Shown piece after piece: positions 23,954 to 31,354 of a stretch of DNA of 40,495 nt; positions within the stretch are counted from its first letter, which is position 1; the number at the start of each line of letters is the position of its first letter. This DNA is from UBA6109 sp035366835 (GTDB taxonomy: Bacteria; Desulfobacterota; Syntrophia; Syntrophales; UBA6109). The stretch spans positions 1-40,495 of the forward strand of contig DAOSIS010000029.1 of the NCBI GenBank assembly GCA_035366835.1, read 5' to 3'. The notes beneath the pieces are model-generated. The model saw only the letters and a list, made by a program, of their open reading frames with translations, was not told the origin of the DNA and made no database searches. Position numbers and translations under genes: made by a program.

Positions 23954-24588
23954 GAATTACTTGCCGCTTTCTGTTTTTCGGACAAGACCTCGATGCATCC
24001 CTTTATGGCATCCTTGATCATGTCTATTGTCTCCTCGACAGTATCGCCCTGAGAAACACACCCGGGAATGTCGGGGCATTCAACCCAGTATCCGCCGCTT
24101 TCTGTATCGGGATGGATCAAGACTCTATATTTCTTCCCCATGACGGCAACCTTCTTTTCTTTCGTGGTGTGAAGTTTCTTCACTTCTCCCTTTAACTCTT
24201 CAATTAATTCACCCAGCGCGACCAAGAAGACCACCTGACCTTGATTGACTGCGTCGATAACATCGTTTGTATTTTTCGGAATGATAAAGACCGTTTCCCC
24301 ATCTGTCAGGAACTTAATATCGGCCAAAGGTCTTTCTATGTCGGGCATATTCTTCTTCAAAAACCATAGGGCTTTCTTTAATTTCTGAAGGCTGATACCC
24401 CCATCCAGTATTGCCTTGGCCACGCGAAATTGAATCAGGTCGTTAAAGGAATACAGCCGCGTACTGCCTTTTCCAGAAGCCTCCTGAACAGATGGCTTTA
24501 TGAGGTCTGTGCGATCCCAACTATCGATTTGCCTCGCCGACAGGCCCGTGATCTTGGACACCGCTTTCGTGTTGAAATTAAAATTCAT
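23950..24588 (-). CDS. hicB: MerR-type DNA-binding domain fused to HicB antitoxin
   Basis: The product has 212 residues from ATG 24588 with GGAGG 7 nt upstream. Residues 1-75 are a MerR-like helix-turn-helix (AVSKITGLSARQIDSWDRTD and RLYSFNDLIQFRVAKAIL). Residues 85-137 form a small DUF433-like domain (ADIKFLTDGETVFIIPKN). Residues 151-205 are a HicB domain (YRVLIHP, GGYWVECPDIPGCVSQGDTVEE) ending in a helix. HicB proteins usually carry a ribbon-helix-helix or HTH at the C-terminus; here DNA binding comes from an N-terminal MerR unit. Met150 (position 24141) could start a free HicB. The gene precedes hicA with a 4-bp overlap. Confidence 0.88.
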   Translation of the reverse strand: MNFNFNTKAVSKITGLSARQIDSWDRTDLIKPSVQEASGKGSTRLYSFNDLIQFRVAKAILDGGISLQKLKKALWFLKKNMPDIERPLADIKFLTDGETVFIIPKNTNDVIDAVNQGQVVFLVALGELIEELKGEVKKLHTTKEKKVAVMGKKYRVLIHPDTESGGYWVECPDIPGCVSQGDTVEETIDMIKDAIKGCIEVLSEKQKAASNS

Positions 24589-24606
24589 GGCATTACCTCC
24601 CAATAT

Positions 24607-24657
24607 TTATAAATACATCAATGTACTTATAAATACCCTCCCGCGTACAAATGTCAA
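24607..24657 (-). promoter_or_regulatory. Promoter and operator of the merR-hicB/hicA operon
   Basis: On the minus strand TTGACA (24652-24657) is followed by a 16-bp spacer and TATTTA (24630-24635). Two copies of TTATAAATAC (plus strand, 24607-24616 and 24627-24636) start exactly 20 bp apart, i.e. on the same face of the helix, and one covers the -10. This suits autorepression by the MerR head. A 20-bp-spaced TATAAG further on could be an alternative -10 with a MerR-like long spacer. Confidence 0.65.
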
Positions 24658-24690
24658 GAATTATTTACAGAGTGCTGAGGTGACGGGGTT

Positions 24691-25296
24691 TTACTCCCTC
24701 GCCTCCTGTATCTGCTTTACCCGATCTATCCCAGTGGGATGCTGATCCCACAAGCCCCCGCCTTCAGAATCCCGGAGGAACCCATCCATAACCTTTAGAA
24801 CATCGTCCTTTGTCATGCCCATGCACAGGCACGCCCGGTATGCCTCAAGGTCCGCTTCAAGCTCCTTGGGCTTGCTGTAAGCCCCTTGTGTCGTGGGGTG
24901 AACGAGAGGACCAAGCACCCCGGCCCCGGGAATAAATGCATTGAGAACGAGCAAAACGCCCGTGGTAGCCGCCCTGACGTTCTTCTTGCCGGTAGCATGT
25001 CCAAGCCTTTGGTGGGCCACTTCGTGCGCCAGGACGAATTTCAGGGTGTTATCGTCGTATCGGAATAGGCCCTCCGTCAGGATGATCATCCCTTCCCCGT
25101 CGTACATGGCGTTCGGCGTCTGTGAAGGGGCAATACCGAGCGCCGTTCTGCTTGTCGGCGCAATGCACTTCACGACCTCGGCGTTGATCGCCAGGCCCCG
25201 ATCCTTGATCGGCTGGGGAATGACGTACGCGCTTCTTTTCGGGGCACAGCCAGCCAGGGCAATGAGCAGGAAGACCATCACCAGCTTTTTGTTCAT
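24691..25296 (-). CDS. Lipoprotein M48-family zinc metallopeptidase
   Basis: The product has 201 residues. Lipobox LIALAGC with Cys 17. Catalytic HEVAH (H91, E92, H95) and a KELEADLEAYR segment supplying the third zinc ligand are intact. A hydrophobic patch (TTGVLLVLNAFIPGAGVLGP) follows the active site as in other short M48 proteases (LoiP/YcaL-like). The C-terminus HPTGIDRVKQIQEARE matches the usual 'THP..eR' end. Location: periplasmic face of a membrane, acting on envelope proteins. It lies between hicBA and the integrase, so it is island cargo. Confidence 0.9.
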   Translation of the reverse strand: MNKKLVMVFLLIALAGCAPKRSAYVIPQPIKDRGLAINAEVVKCIAPTSRTALGIAPSQTPNAMYDGEGMIILTEGLFRYDDNTLKFVLAHEVAHQRLGHATGKKNVRAATTGVLLVLNAFIPGAGVLGPLVHPTTQGAYSKPKELEADLEAYRACLCMGMTKDDVLKVMDGFLRDSEGGGLWDQHPTGIDRVKQIQEARE

Positions 25297-25326
25297 GGCG
25301 CGATGATCCTTTCCGGAGCAACCGCA

Positions 25327-26559
25327 CTATCCGCTCACCTTCTTGAACGGTACAACCACGGCGCCAGCTTTCAAACCGTCCAGATAGTCAGCCCACTTCT
25401 GCATCATCTTCCGACGTTCGGAAAGATGGGTTGTACGATTATAGGCCCTCCCAAGAGGATCGGGGACTTTATGGGCAAGCTGGGCTTCGATGACATAGGG
25501 ATTTAATTGCAGGACCTCATCGAGGATTGTCCTGGCCATCGCCCGAAACCCGTGGCCGGTCATGGTGTCCTTATCGAACCCCATCCGGCGAAGGGCCGCG
25601 TTGACGGCATTGTTGCTCATCGGCCTGGCGAACGTCCTTCCGGACGGAAAGACATATCGGCTCGCCCCGGTCAGCGCTTGCAACTCGGTCAGGATCTCCA
25701 CGGCCTGGTGGGGCAAGGGGACGATATGCGCCTCCTTCGTCTTCATTTTCTCAGCGGGGATGCTCCAGACAGCCGAGTCAAGATCAATCTCCGACCATTC
25801 CGCATGCCTGAGCTCCCCAGGACGAACGAAAAGGAGCGGTGCGAGTCTCAAGGCACATTTGACTACAAAATGCCCCTGGTAGCCATCCAGAGCCCTTAAA
25901 AGGGGACCAACCTCTTTGGGATCCGTTATCGCGGCATGATGACCCTCTTTCGGTTGCGGCAGGGAGCCCCTCAAATCCGCGGCAGGGTCCCGCTCGGCCC
26001 TTCCTGTAGCGACAGCATACCGGAAAATTTGACCGAGTAGGCCCCTCACCCTATGGGCCGTTTCCAAGGTACCACGGCTTTCAATTCGCCTCAGCGCCGC
26101 CAGCAATTCAGGGGCTTTCAACTCTTTGATCGGACGTGCTCCTATCCACGGGAAAAGGTCACGGGTCATTGCACTGAAAAGCTTGGTTGCATGGCCGGAG
26201 GTCCACGTCGGGGTGAACTTCGTATGCCATTCACGGGCAATGACCTCGAAGGTTTCTGTTTCCTCCGTTTCCGCCTGTTTCTGGGCCTTCCGCAGGGCTG
26301 ATGGGTCGATGCCGTGGACAACCTGCCTTCTGGCTTCATCGCGTCTCTGCCGGGCATCTAAAAGAGAAATTTCGGGATAGGCGCCAAGAGACAGGAGTTT
26401 TTCCTTGCCCTCGAAACGATACTTGAACCGCCACAGCTTCCCACCCGATGGAGTGATGAGAAGGTAAAGGCCCCCTCCATCAAACATGGCCACCGGCTTC
26501 CCCTTGGATTTTGCGGTTCGGACTTTCGTGCCAGAAAGAGGCGTGATCCTTTTGGGCAT
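25327..26559 (-). CDS. P4-type tyrosine-recombinase integrase
   Basis: The product has 410 residues, full length for the family, from ATG 26559 with GGAGG 7 nt before it. The N-terminal arm-type and DUF4102-like part contains GLYLLITPSGGKLWRFKYRF. Catalytic residues are R246 (RPGELRHAEW), the K in KMKTKEAHIVPLP, H336-xx-R339 (HGFRAMART), H363 (LAHKVPDPLG) and Tyr 373. All are present, so it can be active. It faces away from the tRNA-Ala gene, 190 bp from its 3' end, the standard site for such islands. The 5' leader has GGTATA/TATACC-like repeats and a CGCTGGA direct repeat that may bind the integrase or an excisionase. Confidence 0.95.
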   Translation of the reverse strand: MPKRITPLSGTKVRTAKSKGKPVAMFDGGGLYLLITPSGGKLWRFKYRFEGKEKLLSLGAYPEISLLDARQRRDEARRQVVHGIDPSALRKAQKQAETEETETFEVIAREWHTKFTPTWTSGHATKLFSAMTRDLFPWIGARPIKELKAPELLAALRRIESRGTLETAHRVRGLLGQIFRYAVATGRAERDPAADLRGSLPQPKEGHHAAITDPKEVGPLLRALDGYQGHFVVKCALRLAPLLFVRPGELRHAEWSEIDLDSAVWSIPAEKMKTKEAHIVPLPHQAVEILTELQALTGASRYVFPSGRTFARPMSNNAVNAALRRMGFDKDTMTGHGFRAMARTILDEVLQLNPYVIEAQLAHKVPDPLGRAYNRTTHLSERRKMMQKWADYLDGLKAGAVVVPFKKVSG

Positions 26560-26689
26560 GGGCTTACCTCCTTTTGGGTGTACGGTAGATATACGGCCTT
26601 TGGGTTTGGTATATCCACCCCTGGAATCTATACCCAAAACCACAGGATTTCGCTGGATAGCATAGCACGTCGCTGGACAAACGACAACA

Positions 26690-26717
26690 AAAAACCCGCT
26701 ATTTCTAACGGGTTTTT
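26690..26717 (-). terminator. Rho-independent terminator downstream of tRNA-Ala
   Basis: AAAAACCCG (26690-26698) and CGGGTTTTT (26709-26717) form a 9-bp stem with a 10-base loop; each side ends in a T or A run. It lies 31 bp beyond the tRNA 3' end on the minus strand and also separates the tRNA from the integrase. Confidence 0.85.
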
Positions 26718-26748
26718 GTTCTTCTTTGGACTTCCTTGGATTATATTT

Positions 26749-26824
26749 TGGTGGAGATGAGGGGGATCGAACCCCTAGCCTCCGCATTGCGAACGCGGCG
26801 CTCTCCCAATTGAGCTACATCCCC
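26749..26824 (-). tRNA. tRNA-Ala, anticodon CGC
   Basis: A 76-nt cloverleaf folds without gaps: 7-bp acceptor with the G3-U70 wobble pair that identifies alanine tRNAs, D arm GCTC/GAGC, anticodon stem CCGCG/TGCGG with loop TTCGCAA (anticodon CGC at 34-36), T arm AGGGG/CCCCT with TTCGATC, and an encoded CCA end. It reads GCG codons. The 3' end faces the P4-type integrase, so it is the probable attachment site. Confidence 0.96.
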
Positions 26825-26862
26825 ACGCGTAGAATGGCAAGAACCGCTTGAAGGGGCCGAAG

Positions 26863-26890
26863 CATATATGATGCCTTGTCGGCCTGTCAA
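26863..26890 (-). promoter_or_regulatory. Promoter of tRNA-Ala
   Basis: On the minus strand TTGACA (26885-26890), 16-bp spacer, TATATG (26863-26868). It is 39 bp before the tRNA 5' end, followed by a GGCCCC-type GC-rich stretch. The IS element starts only 15 bp beyond the -35. Confidence 0.75.
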
Positions 26891-26896
26891 GTCCTT

Positions 26897-26905
26897 CTTC
26901 CGTCG
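26897..26905. repeat. Left copy of 9-bp target-site duplication
   Basis: CTTCCGTCG here is repeated at 28185-28193 on the other side of the IS256-type element. Family members make 8-9 bp duplications. Confidence 0.8.
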
Positions 26906-28184
26906 CGGTGATGTATCAGACCTTGTGTCAGGGATAGAAGAAGGGGTATCTCCCACGGTTGCCAAGACCGATAACGAAAGGAGATACCCCATGGAACAAG
27001 TAGTCCGGAGTTTGTCACAAGGGTTTCGTATAATCAAGGAGATGGATTTATATGGAGATGAGGAGTCGGATTACCGGAGTTTAACAAGGGATACGTTGAG
27101 TAAGATTTTGGAAGGCCAGATGCGAGATCGGATAGACAAGCACCTGGCAGGGATGGCGAGTCGGGAAGAGGCGGATCGTCGGAACGGTTATTTCGGCCGT
27201 CACTTTCTGACGGAGTTGGGGGACTTATCGTTAAAGGTTCCCCGGACACGGACGACATCGGGTGTGGGAGTGATTCAGGCATACATTCGTCGAGCGGTGC
27301 AGGTGGATCGGATGATTTTGTCTTGTTTTGCGTTGGGGTTATCGACAAGGAAGGTGAGTCACGCTCTACTGCCGGTTTTGGGGGAAGCGGTAAGCGCGAC
27401 GACGGTGAGCCGGGTGTCACGGATCCTGGATGTGGCTGTTTCGGCCTTTCACCGGCGGCCGATTCGTCGGTCTTATCGGTTTCTTTTCCTGGATGGAGTG
27501 GTGCTGAAGAGAAGGACGGGGATGGGATCAGTCAAGCGGGTGGTCCTGGTTGCCTTGGGCATGACCCCAGAAGGGAAGAAGGATGTCATCGACTTCACGA
27601 TTGCCCACGGAGAGTCGCAAGCCGCTTGGGATGCCTTCTTGTCCGATCTGTACAAGAGGGGACTGAGGGCGGAAGGAATGGAGTTGATCGTGACTGATGG
27701 CGGCAAGGGGTTGCTGGCCGCCTTACCCTTCGTCTATCCGGGCATCCCTGTCCAACGCTGTTGGGCTCACAAAACCCGAAACGTCCTGAACCATATCCGA
27801 AAAGCGGATCAGAAAGCGGCCAAGAAGGACCTGGCTGCCGTCAGCAATGCCGAAGGAATCAGACAGGCACGAACCGCTCTGAAACACTTCGCCTCCAAAT
27901 GGGGCAATCTCTACCCCAAGGCCCTCGCTTCCCTCAAGGAATGCGAAGAAGAACTCTTGGCCTTCTTCCAGATTCAAGACAGAAATCTCTGGAAGAAGAT
28001 CCGAACCACCAATCTCATTGAACGGAGATTCTGCGAACTCCGAAGACGAACCAGGCCCATGGGCGTCTTCTCCGATAAAACCAGCATGGACAGAATCCTC
28101 TATGCTATCTTCGCCCATGAAAACTTTAAAAACAAAACCGGAGACCCCTTCCTCTTAAACCCGACACAAACATCTTGACGCTAC
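26906..28184 (+). mobile_element. Complete IS256-family insertion sequence, about 1.28 kb
   Basis: The element is bounded by the 9-bp direct repeats and contains one intact transposase. The ends are imperfect inverted repeats: the core TTGTGTCAGGG (26923-26933) matches the complement of CCCGACACAA (28160-28169), and outer GGT/ACC ends agree. It inserted between the tRNA-Ala promoter and the pilT promoter without visibly damaging either. Confidence 0.85.
26991..28178 (+). CDS. IS256-family (mutator-type) transposase
   Basis: The product has 395 residues from ATG 26991 with GGAG upstream. The catalytic triad is D168 (FLFLDGVVLK), D236 (IVTDGGKGLL) and E344 (TTNLIERRF). The CWAHKTRNVLNHI segment after the second Asp is the C/D(2)H-type signature of the family. 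RNGYFGRHFLTELGDLSLKVPR at the N-terminus (split in text) is typical. The frame is intact, so mobility is possible. Confidence 0.96.
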   Translation: MEQVVRSLSQGFRIIKEMDLYGDEESDYRSLTRDTLSKILEGQMRDRIDKHLAGMASREEADRRNGYFGRHFLTELGDLSLKVPRTRTTSGVGVIQAYIRRAVQVDRMILSCFALGLSTRKVSHALLPVLGEAVSATTVSRVSRILDVAVSAFHRRPIRRSYRFLFLDGVVLKRRTGMGSVKRVVLVALGMTPEGKKDVIDFTIAHGESQAAWDAFLSDLYKRGLRAEGMELIVTDGGKGLLAALPFVYPGIPVQRCWAHKTRNVLNHIRKADQKAAKKDLAAVSNAEGIRQARTALKHFASKWGNLYPKALASLKECEEELLAFFQIQDRNLWKKIRTTNLIERRFCELRRRTRPMGVFSDKTSMDRILYAIFAHENFKNKTGDPFLLNPTQTS

Positions 28185-28193
28185 CTTCCGTCG
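28185..28193. repeat. Right copy of 9-bp target-site duplication
   Basis: CTTCCGTCG, identical to 26897-26905, immediately right of the IS end. Confidence 0.8.
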
Positions 28194-28237
28194 AGGGGCG
28201 GAGGCGCCGGCCCATGCGGAGAAGAGCCCGTTTCGCC

Positions 28238-28267
28238 TTGACAAAGCCGGCGGCCTTCCCCTATACT
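28238..28267 (+). promoter_or_regulatory. Promoter of the pilT-like operon
   Basis: TTGACA (28238-28243), an 18-bp spacer, TATACT (28262-28267). Strong sigma-70 match. The leader to the ATG is about 110 nt. The IS element ends 45 bp upstream of the -35. Confidence 0.75.
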
Positions 28268-28382
28268 CCGGGCCGTTGATCGCGCAGGTTCCCGACAGAA
28301 ATCGCAAAGCCCGTCTGCGGATCACGAGATCAGAACACACCGCACCAGTCCTGACAACAGACATCACCCGGGAGGATCCAGC

Positions 28383-29465
28383 ATGGCAACCATCGACGCA
28401 TTCTTCAAGCTGATGAACGAGCAGGGCGCATCGGACCTGCACCTCGTCTCCGGGCAGCAGCCGGCACTCCGGATCCGCGGCGAGATCGAACGCATCAAGT
28501 ACGATACGCTGACCAACGACGGCCTCAAGGCGATGCTGTACGAAATCACTCCCGAGCACAAGATCAAGGTCTTCGAGGAGACCGGCGACGTCGATTTCGC
28601 CTACGAAATCCCGGGCCTCGCCCGTTACCGTGCGAATTTCTTCATGCAGAAATACGGCTGCGCGGCCGTCTTCCGCGAGATTCCCAGCAAGGTCCTGACG
28701 GCCCAGCAGCTGGGACTTCCCCAGGTCATCACGAAGCTGGCCTCGCTGCCCCGCGGCCTCGTCCTGGTCACGGGCCCCACGGGAAGCGGAAAGTCCACGA
28801 CCCTCGCCGCGATCATCGACGAGGCGAACCGGACGCGCAAGGACCACATCATCACCATCGAAGACCCCATCGAATTCGTTCACCAGAGCCAGAGCTGCAT
28901 CGTGAACCACCGGGAAGTCGGCCTCCACACCAAGGGCTTCAACGCGGCGCTGCGCGGCGCGCTCCGCGAAGACCCGGACATCATCCTCGTCGGCGAATTG
29001 CGCGACCTGGAGACCATCTCGCTCGCCGTCGAGGCCGCCTCGACGGGCCACCTCGTCTTCGGCACGCTCCACACGACGAGCGCGGCGAAGACCGTGGACC
29101 GCATCATCGAAGTCTTCCCCTCCAGCGAACAGATGCAGATCCGCTCGACGCTGGCCGACGGTCTCCGCGCCGTCATCGCCCAAGTGCTTTTCAAGCGCGC
29201 CGACAAGAAGGGGCGTTGCGCCGCACTGGAGATCCTGATCGCCAACTCGGCGGTCCGCAACCTGATCCGCGAATCCAAGACCTTCCAGATCCCTTCGATG
29301 ATCCAGACGGGGAAAAAGTACGGCATGCAGCTCCTGGACGACGCGATCATGGACCTCGTCAACAAGGGCTGGGTCACCCCGGACGACGCCTATCTGAAAG
29401 CGAACGACAAGACGAAGTTCCGCCCGATGCTGAAGAACCCGCCGACGGATTTCACGGAGGCATAA
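28383..29465 (+). CDS. pilT: Type IV pilus retraction ATPase, PilT family
   Basis: This hexameric ATPase powers pilus retraction (twitching, DNA uptake, surface sensing). The product has 360 residues. The PAS-like N-terminal part has GASDLHLVSGQQPALRIRGE. Walker A is GPTGSGKST (131-139), the Asp box is IITIEDPIEF, Walker B is IILVGELRD (Glu 205), and the His box is GTLHTTSAAKTVDRI. The AIRNLIRE retraction motif appears as AVRNLIRES (290-298), which marks PilT rather than PilB. GGGAGGA precedes the ATG. It is first of three genes in one operon. Confidence 0.93.
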   Translation: MATIDAFFKLMNEQGASDLHLVSGQQPALRIRGEIERIKYDTLTNDGLKAMLYEITPEHKIKVFEETGDVDFAYEIPGLARYRANFFMQKYGCAAVFREIPSKVLTAQQLGLPQVITKLASLPRGLVLVTGPTGSGKSTTLAAIIDEANRTRKDHIITIEDPIEFVHQSQSCIVNHREVGLHTKGFNAALRGALREDPDIILVGELRDLETISLAVEAASTGHLVFGTLHTTSAAKTVDRIIEVFPSSEQMQIRSTLADGLRAVIAQVLFKRADKKGRCAALEILIANSAVRNLIRESKTFQIPSMIQTGKKYGMQLLDDAIMDLVNKGWVTPDDAYLKANDKTKFRPMLKNPPTDFTEA

Positions 29466-29516
29466 GATCGATCCGGAATTCGTCTTCGCAGAGACTTTGC
29501 GCCAGGGGGATGCCCT

Positions 29517-30710
29517 ATGAAAAAGCAGGAAATCGATTACATCCTCGGGAAGATGCTTGACTCCCACAAGAACGTATCGGACCTGAACATCACCGCGGGG
29601 AAGTCCTTCCAGGTGGAATCCTCGGGCCAGCTCACGAAGGTGGACCTGGAGCCGGTCTTCGAAAAGCTCACCCCCTTTCAGACGGAGGTCTTCGCGCTCA
29701 ATCTCATCAACCAGGACCGTCGGCTGACGGAGATCCTGCTGCAGCAGGGCTCCTGCGACCTGGCCTACGAGCTGCCGGGCAAGGCCCGCTTCCGCGTCAA
29801 CATCTTCTCCCAGCGGGGCCATTACTCCATCATCCTGCGCAAGCTGGAAACTCGGATCCCGACCTTCAAGGACATGAACCTCCCCGAGGCCTTTCAAAAG
29901 ATGTCCGAAGAGAAGAACGGGATCATCCTCGTCACCGGCGCCACGGGAAGCGGCAAATCCACGTCGCTGGCGGCGCTTCTGAACGAGATCAACGAGAAGA
30001 AATCGGTCCACGTCGTCACCCTGGAGGACCCCGTCGAATTCGCCCACCCGCACAAGATGTCCACCTTCAACCAGCGCGAGATGGGAAGCGATTTCGACAC
30101 CTTTGCGAGCGGCCTGCGGGCGGCCCTGCGCCAGGCCCCGAAGGTCATCCTCGTCGGCGAAATGCGCGACCGCGAGACCGTCGAGATCGGGCTTTCCGCG
30201 GCCGAAACGGGGCACCTCGTGCTGAGCACCCTGCATACCGTCGATGCCGGCCAGACCATCAACCGCATCCTCGGCATGTTCTCCACCGAGGAGGAAAAAC
30301 AGATCCGCATCCGGCTTGCGGACACGGTCCGCTGGATCGTCTGCCAGCGCCTTCTCCCCAAGGTGGGCGGCGGCCGCGTCGCGGCCTTCGAGATCATGGG
30401 ATCCAACCTCCGCGTGAAGGACACGATCCTCAACGGCGAATCCGAGGGAAAAACCTTTTACGAGATCATCCAGGCCGGCAAGGCCTTCGGCATGATCACC
30501 TTCGACGACTATATCGTCGAGCTCTACAAGCAGGGACTGATCACCGAAGAGACCGGCAAGGCCTATGCCTCCAACAAGGGCGTCGTCGGCCGCGGCATCG
30601 ACTCCGTCAAGAGCGCCAAGGGCGAGGCCACGACGGTGCTGGGCAAACTCGAGGTGGACAAGGGTTACGGCAAGCCTGCAGCGGGCCAGAAGCCGCCTTG
30701 GCAGAAATAG
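29517..30710 (+). CDS. Second PilT-like ATPase (PilU-like paralogue)
   Basis: The product has 397 residues. The N-terminus is VSDLNITAGKSFQVESSGQL. Walker A is GATGSGKST (141-149), the Asp box is HVVTLEDPVEF, Walker B is VILVGEMRDRE, and the His box is STLHTVDAGQTINRI. The AIRNLIRE-equivalent is degenerate (NLRVKDTILNGESEGK), and a 40-residue Gly/Lys tail is added, both PilU-like traits. PilU needs PilT to support retraction in other species. It is 51 bp after pilT. Confidence 0.88.
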   Translation: MKKQEIDYILGKMLDSHKNVSDLNITAGKSFQVESSGQLTKVDLEPVFEKLTPFQTEVFALNLINQDRRLTEILLQQGSCDLAYELPGKARFRVNIFSQRGHYSIILRKLETRIPTFKDMNLPEAFQKMSEEKNGIILVTGATGSGKSTSLAALLNEINEKKSVHVVTLEDPVEFAHPHKMSTFNQREMGSDFDTFASGLRAALRQAPKVILVGEMRDRETVEIGLSAAETGHLVLSTLHTVDAGQTINRILGMFSTEEEKQIRIRLADTVRWIVCQRLLPKVGGGRVAAFEIMGSNLRVKDTILNGESEGKTFYEIIQAGKAFGMITFDDYIVELYKQGLITEETGKAYASNKGVVGRGIDSVKSAKGEATTVLGKLEVDKGYGKPAAGQKPPWQK

Positions 30711-30737
30711 ACCGACCGGAAACAAGGGGGACCGGCA

Positions 30738-31253
30738 ATGGGAGAGGGAAAGACCCTGATCAACGAGGTAGCGGCCGACGCCTACGATGCGTCGGAAAAG
30801 CCGTTCGATTTTCTTGCCGCCGGGGGCCTGACGGCCCTCCTGTGCGAAGCCGATCCGGCCCGGCGTCAGAAGCTCGCCGAGACGCTCAAGAAGCTGGACT
30901 ACCATGTCACGGAGGCGGCGTCGGCCAGGGATGCGCTGAAGAAGATGCGCTTCCATGTCTACCACGTCGTCGTGCTGAACGAGACGTTCGACGCGCAGAA
31001 CCCCGATGCGAACGACATCCTCGTCTACCTGCAGAGCCTCGGGATGTCGACGCGCAGGCAGATTTTTCTGGCGCTTCTCAGTGACCGCTTCCAGACCATG
31101 GACAACATGGCCGCCTTCAACAAGAGCGTCAACCTGATCGTCAACACGAAGAACATCGACGATGCGGAAAAGATCCTGAAGAACGGCATCGCAGAAAACG
31201 ATGCCTTCTACCGGATCTACAAGGAGACGATGCAGAAGATGGGGAAGGTCTGA
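30738..31253 (+). CDS. Receiver-like protein lacking the phospho-acceptor Asp
   Basis: The product has 171 residues. Residues about 32-145 follow a response-regulator receiver: ALLCEADPARRQKLAETLKK, VTEAASARDALKKM, VYHVVVLNETFD, IFLALLSDRF, FNKSVNLIVNTKNID. The phospho-acceptor position is Asn 81 (VVLNETF) and the acidic pair is incomplete (E37-A-D39), so phosphorylation is unlikely. The N-terminal 30 residues and the helical C-terminus are unassigned. It lies 27 bp after the second pilT-like gene, suggesting a structural role at the retraction motor; this is an inference. Confidence 0.75.
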   Translation: MGEGKTLINEVAADAYDASEKPFDFLAAGGLTALLCEADPARRQKLAETLKKLDYHVTEAASARDALKKMRFHVYHVVVLNETFDAQNPDANDILVYLQSLGMSTRRQIFLALLSDRFQTMDNMAAFNKSVNLIVNTKNIDDAEKILKNGIAENDAFYRIYKETMQKMGKV

Positions 31254-31292
31254 TCGGACGATCGGACCGGTCCCGCAGAGGAAGAATCCCAG

Positions 31293-31320
31293 CGGCGGAG
31301 AGACCCTCCGCCGTTTTTTT
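31293..31320 (+). terminator. Rho-independent terminator of the pilT operon
   Basis: CGGCGGAG (31293-31300), loop AGACC, CTCCGCCG (31306-31313), then seven T (31314-31320). Very strong. Confidence 0.93.
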
Positions 31321-31354
31321 GTGCGGGTTCGTCCGGCGGAAATCCCGCCGGTCT

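Noticed and set aside
17640..25326. Second att copy of the tRNA-Ala 3' end
   Set aside because: Reading this stretch for the last 15-25 bases of the tRNA gave no convincing repeat; only short chance matches such as GGAGATG.
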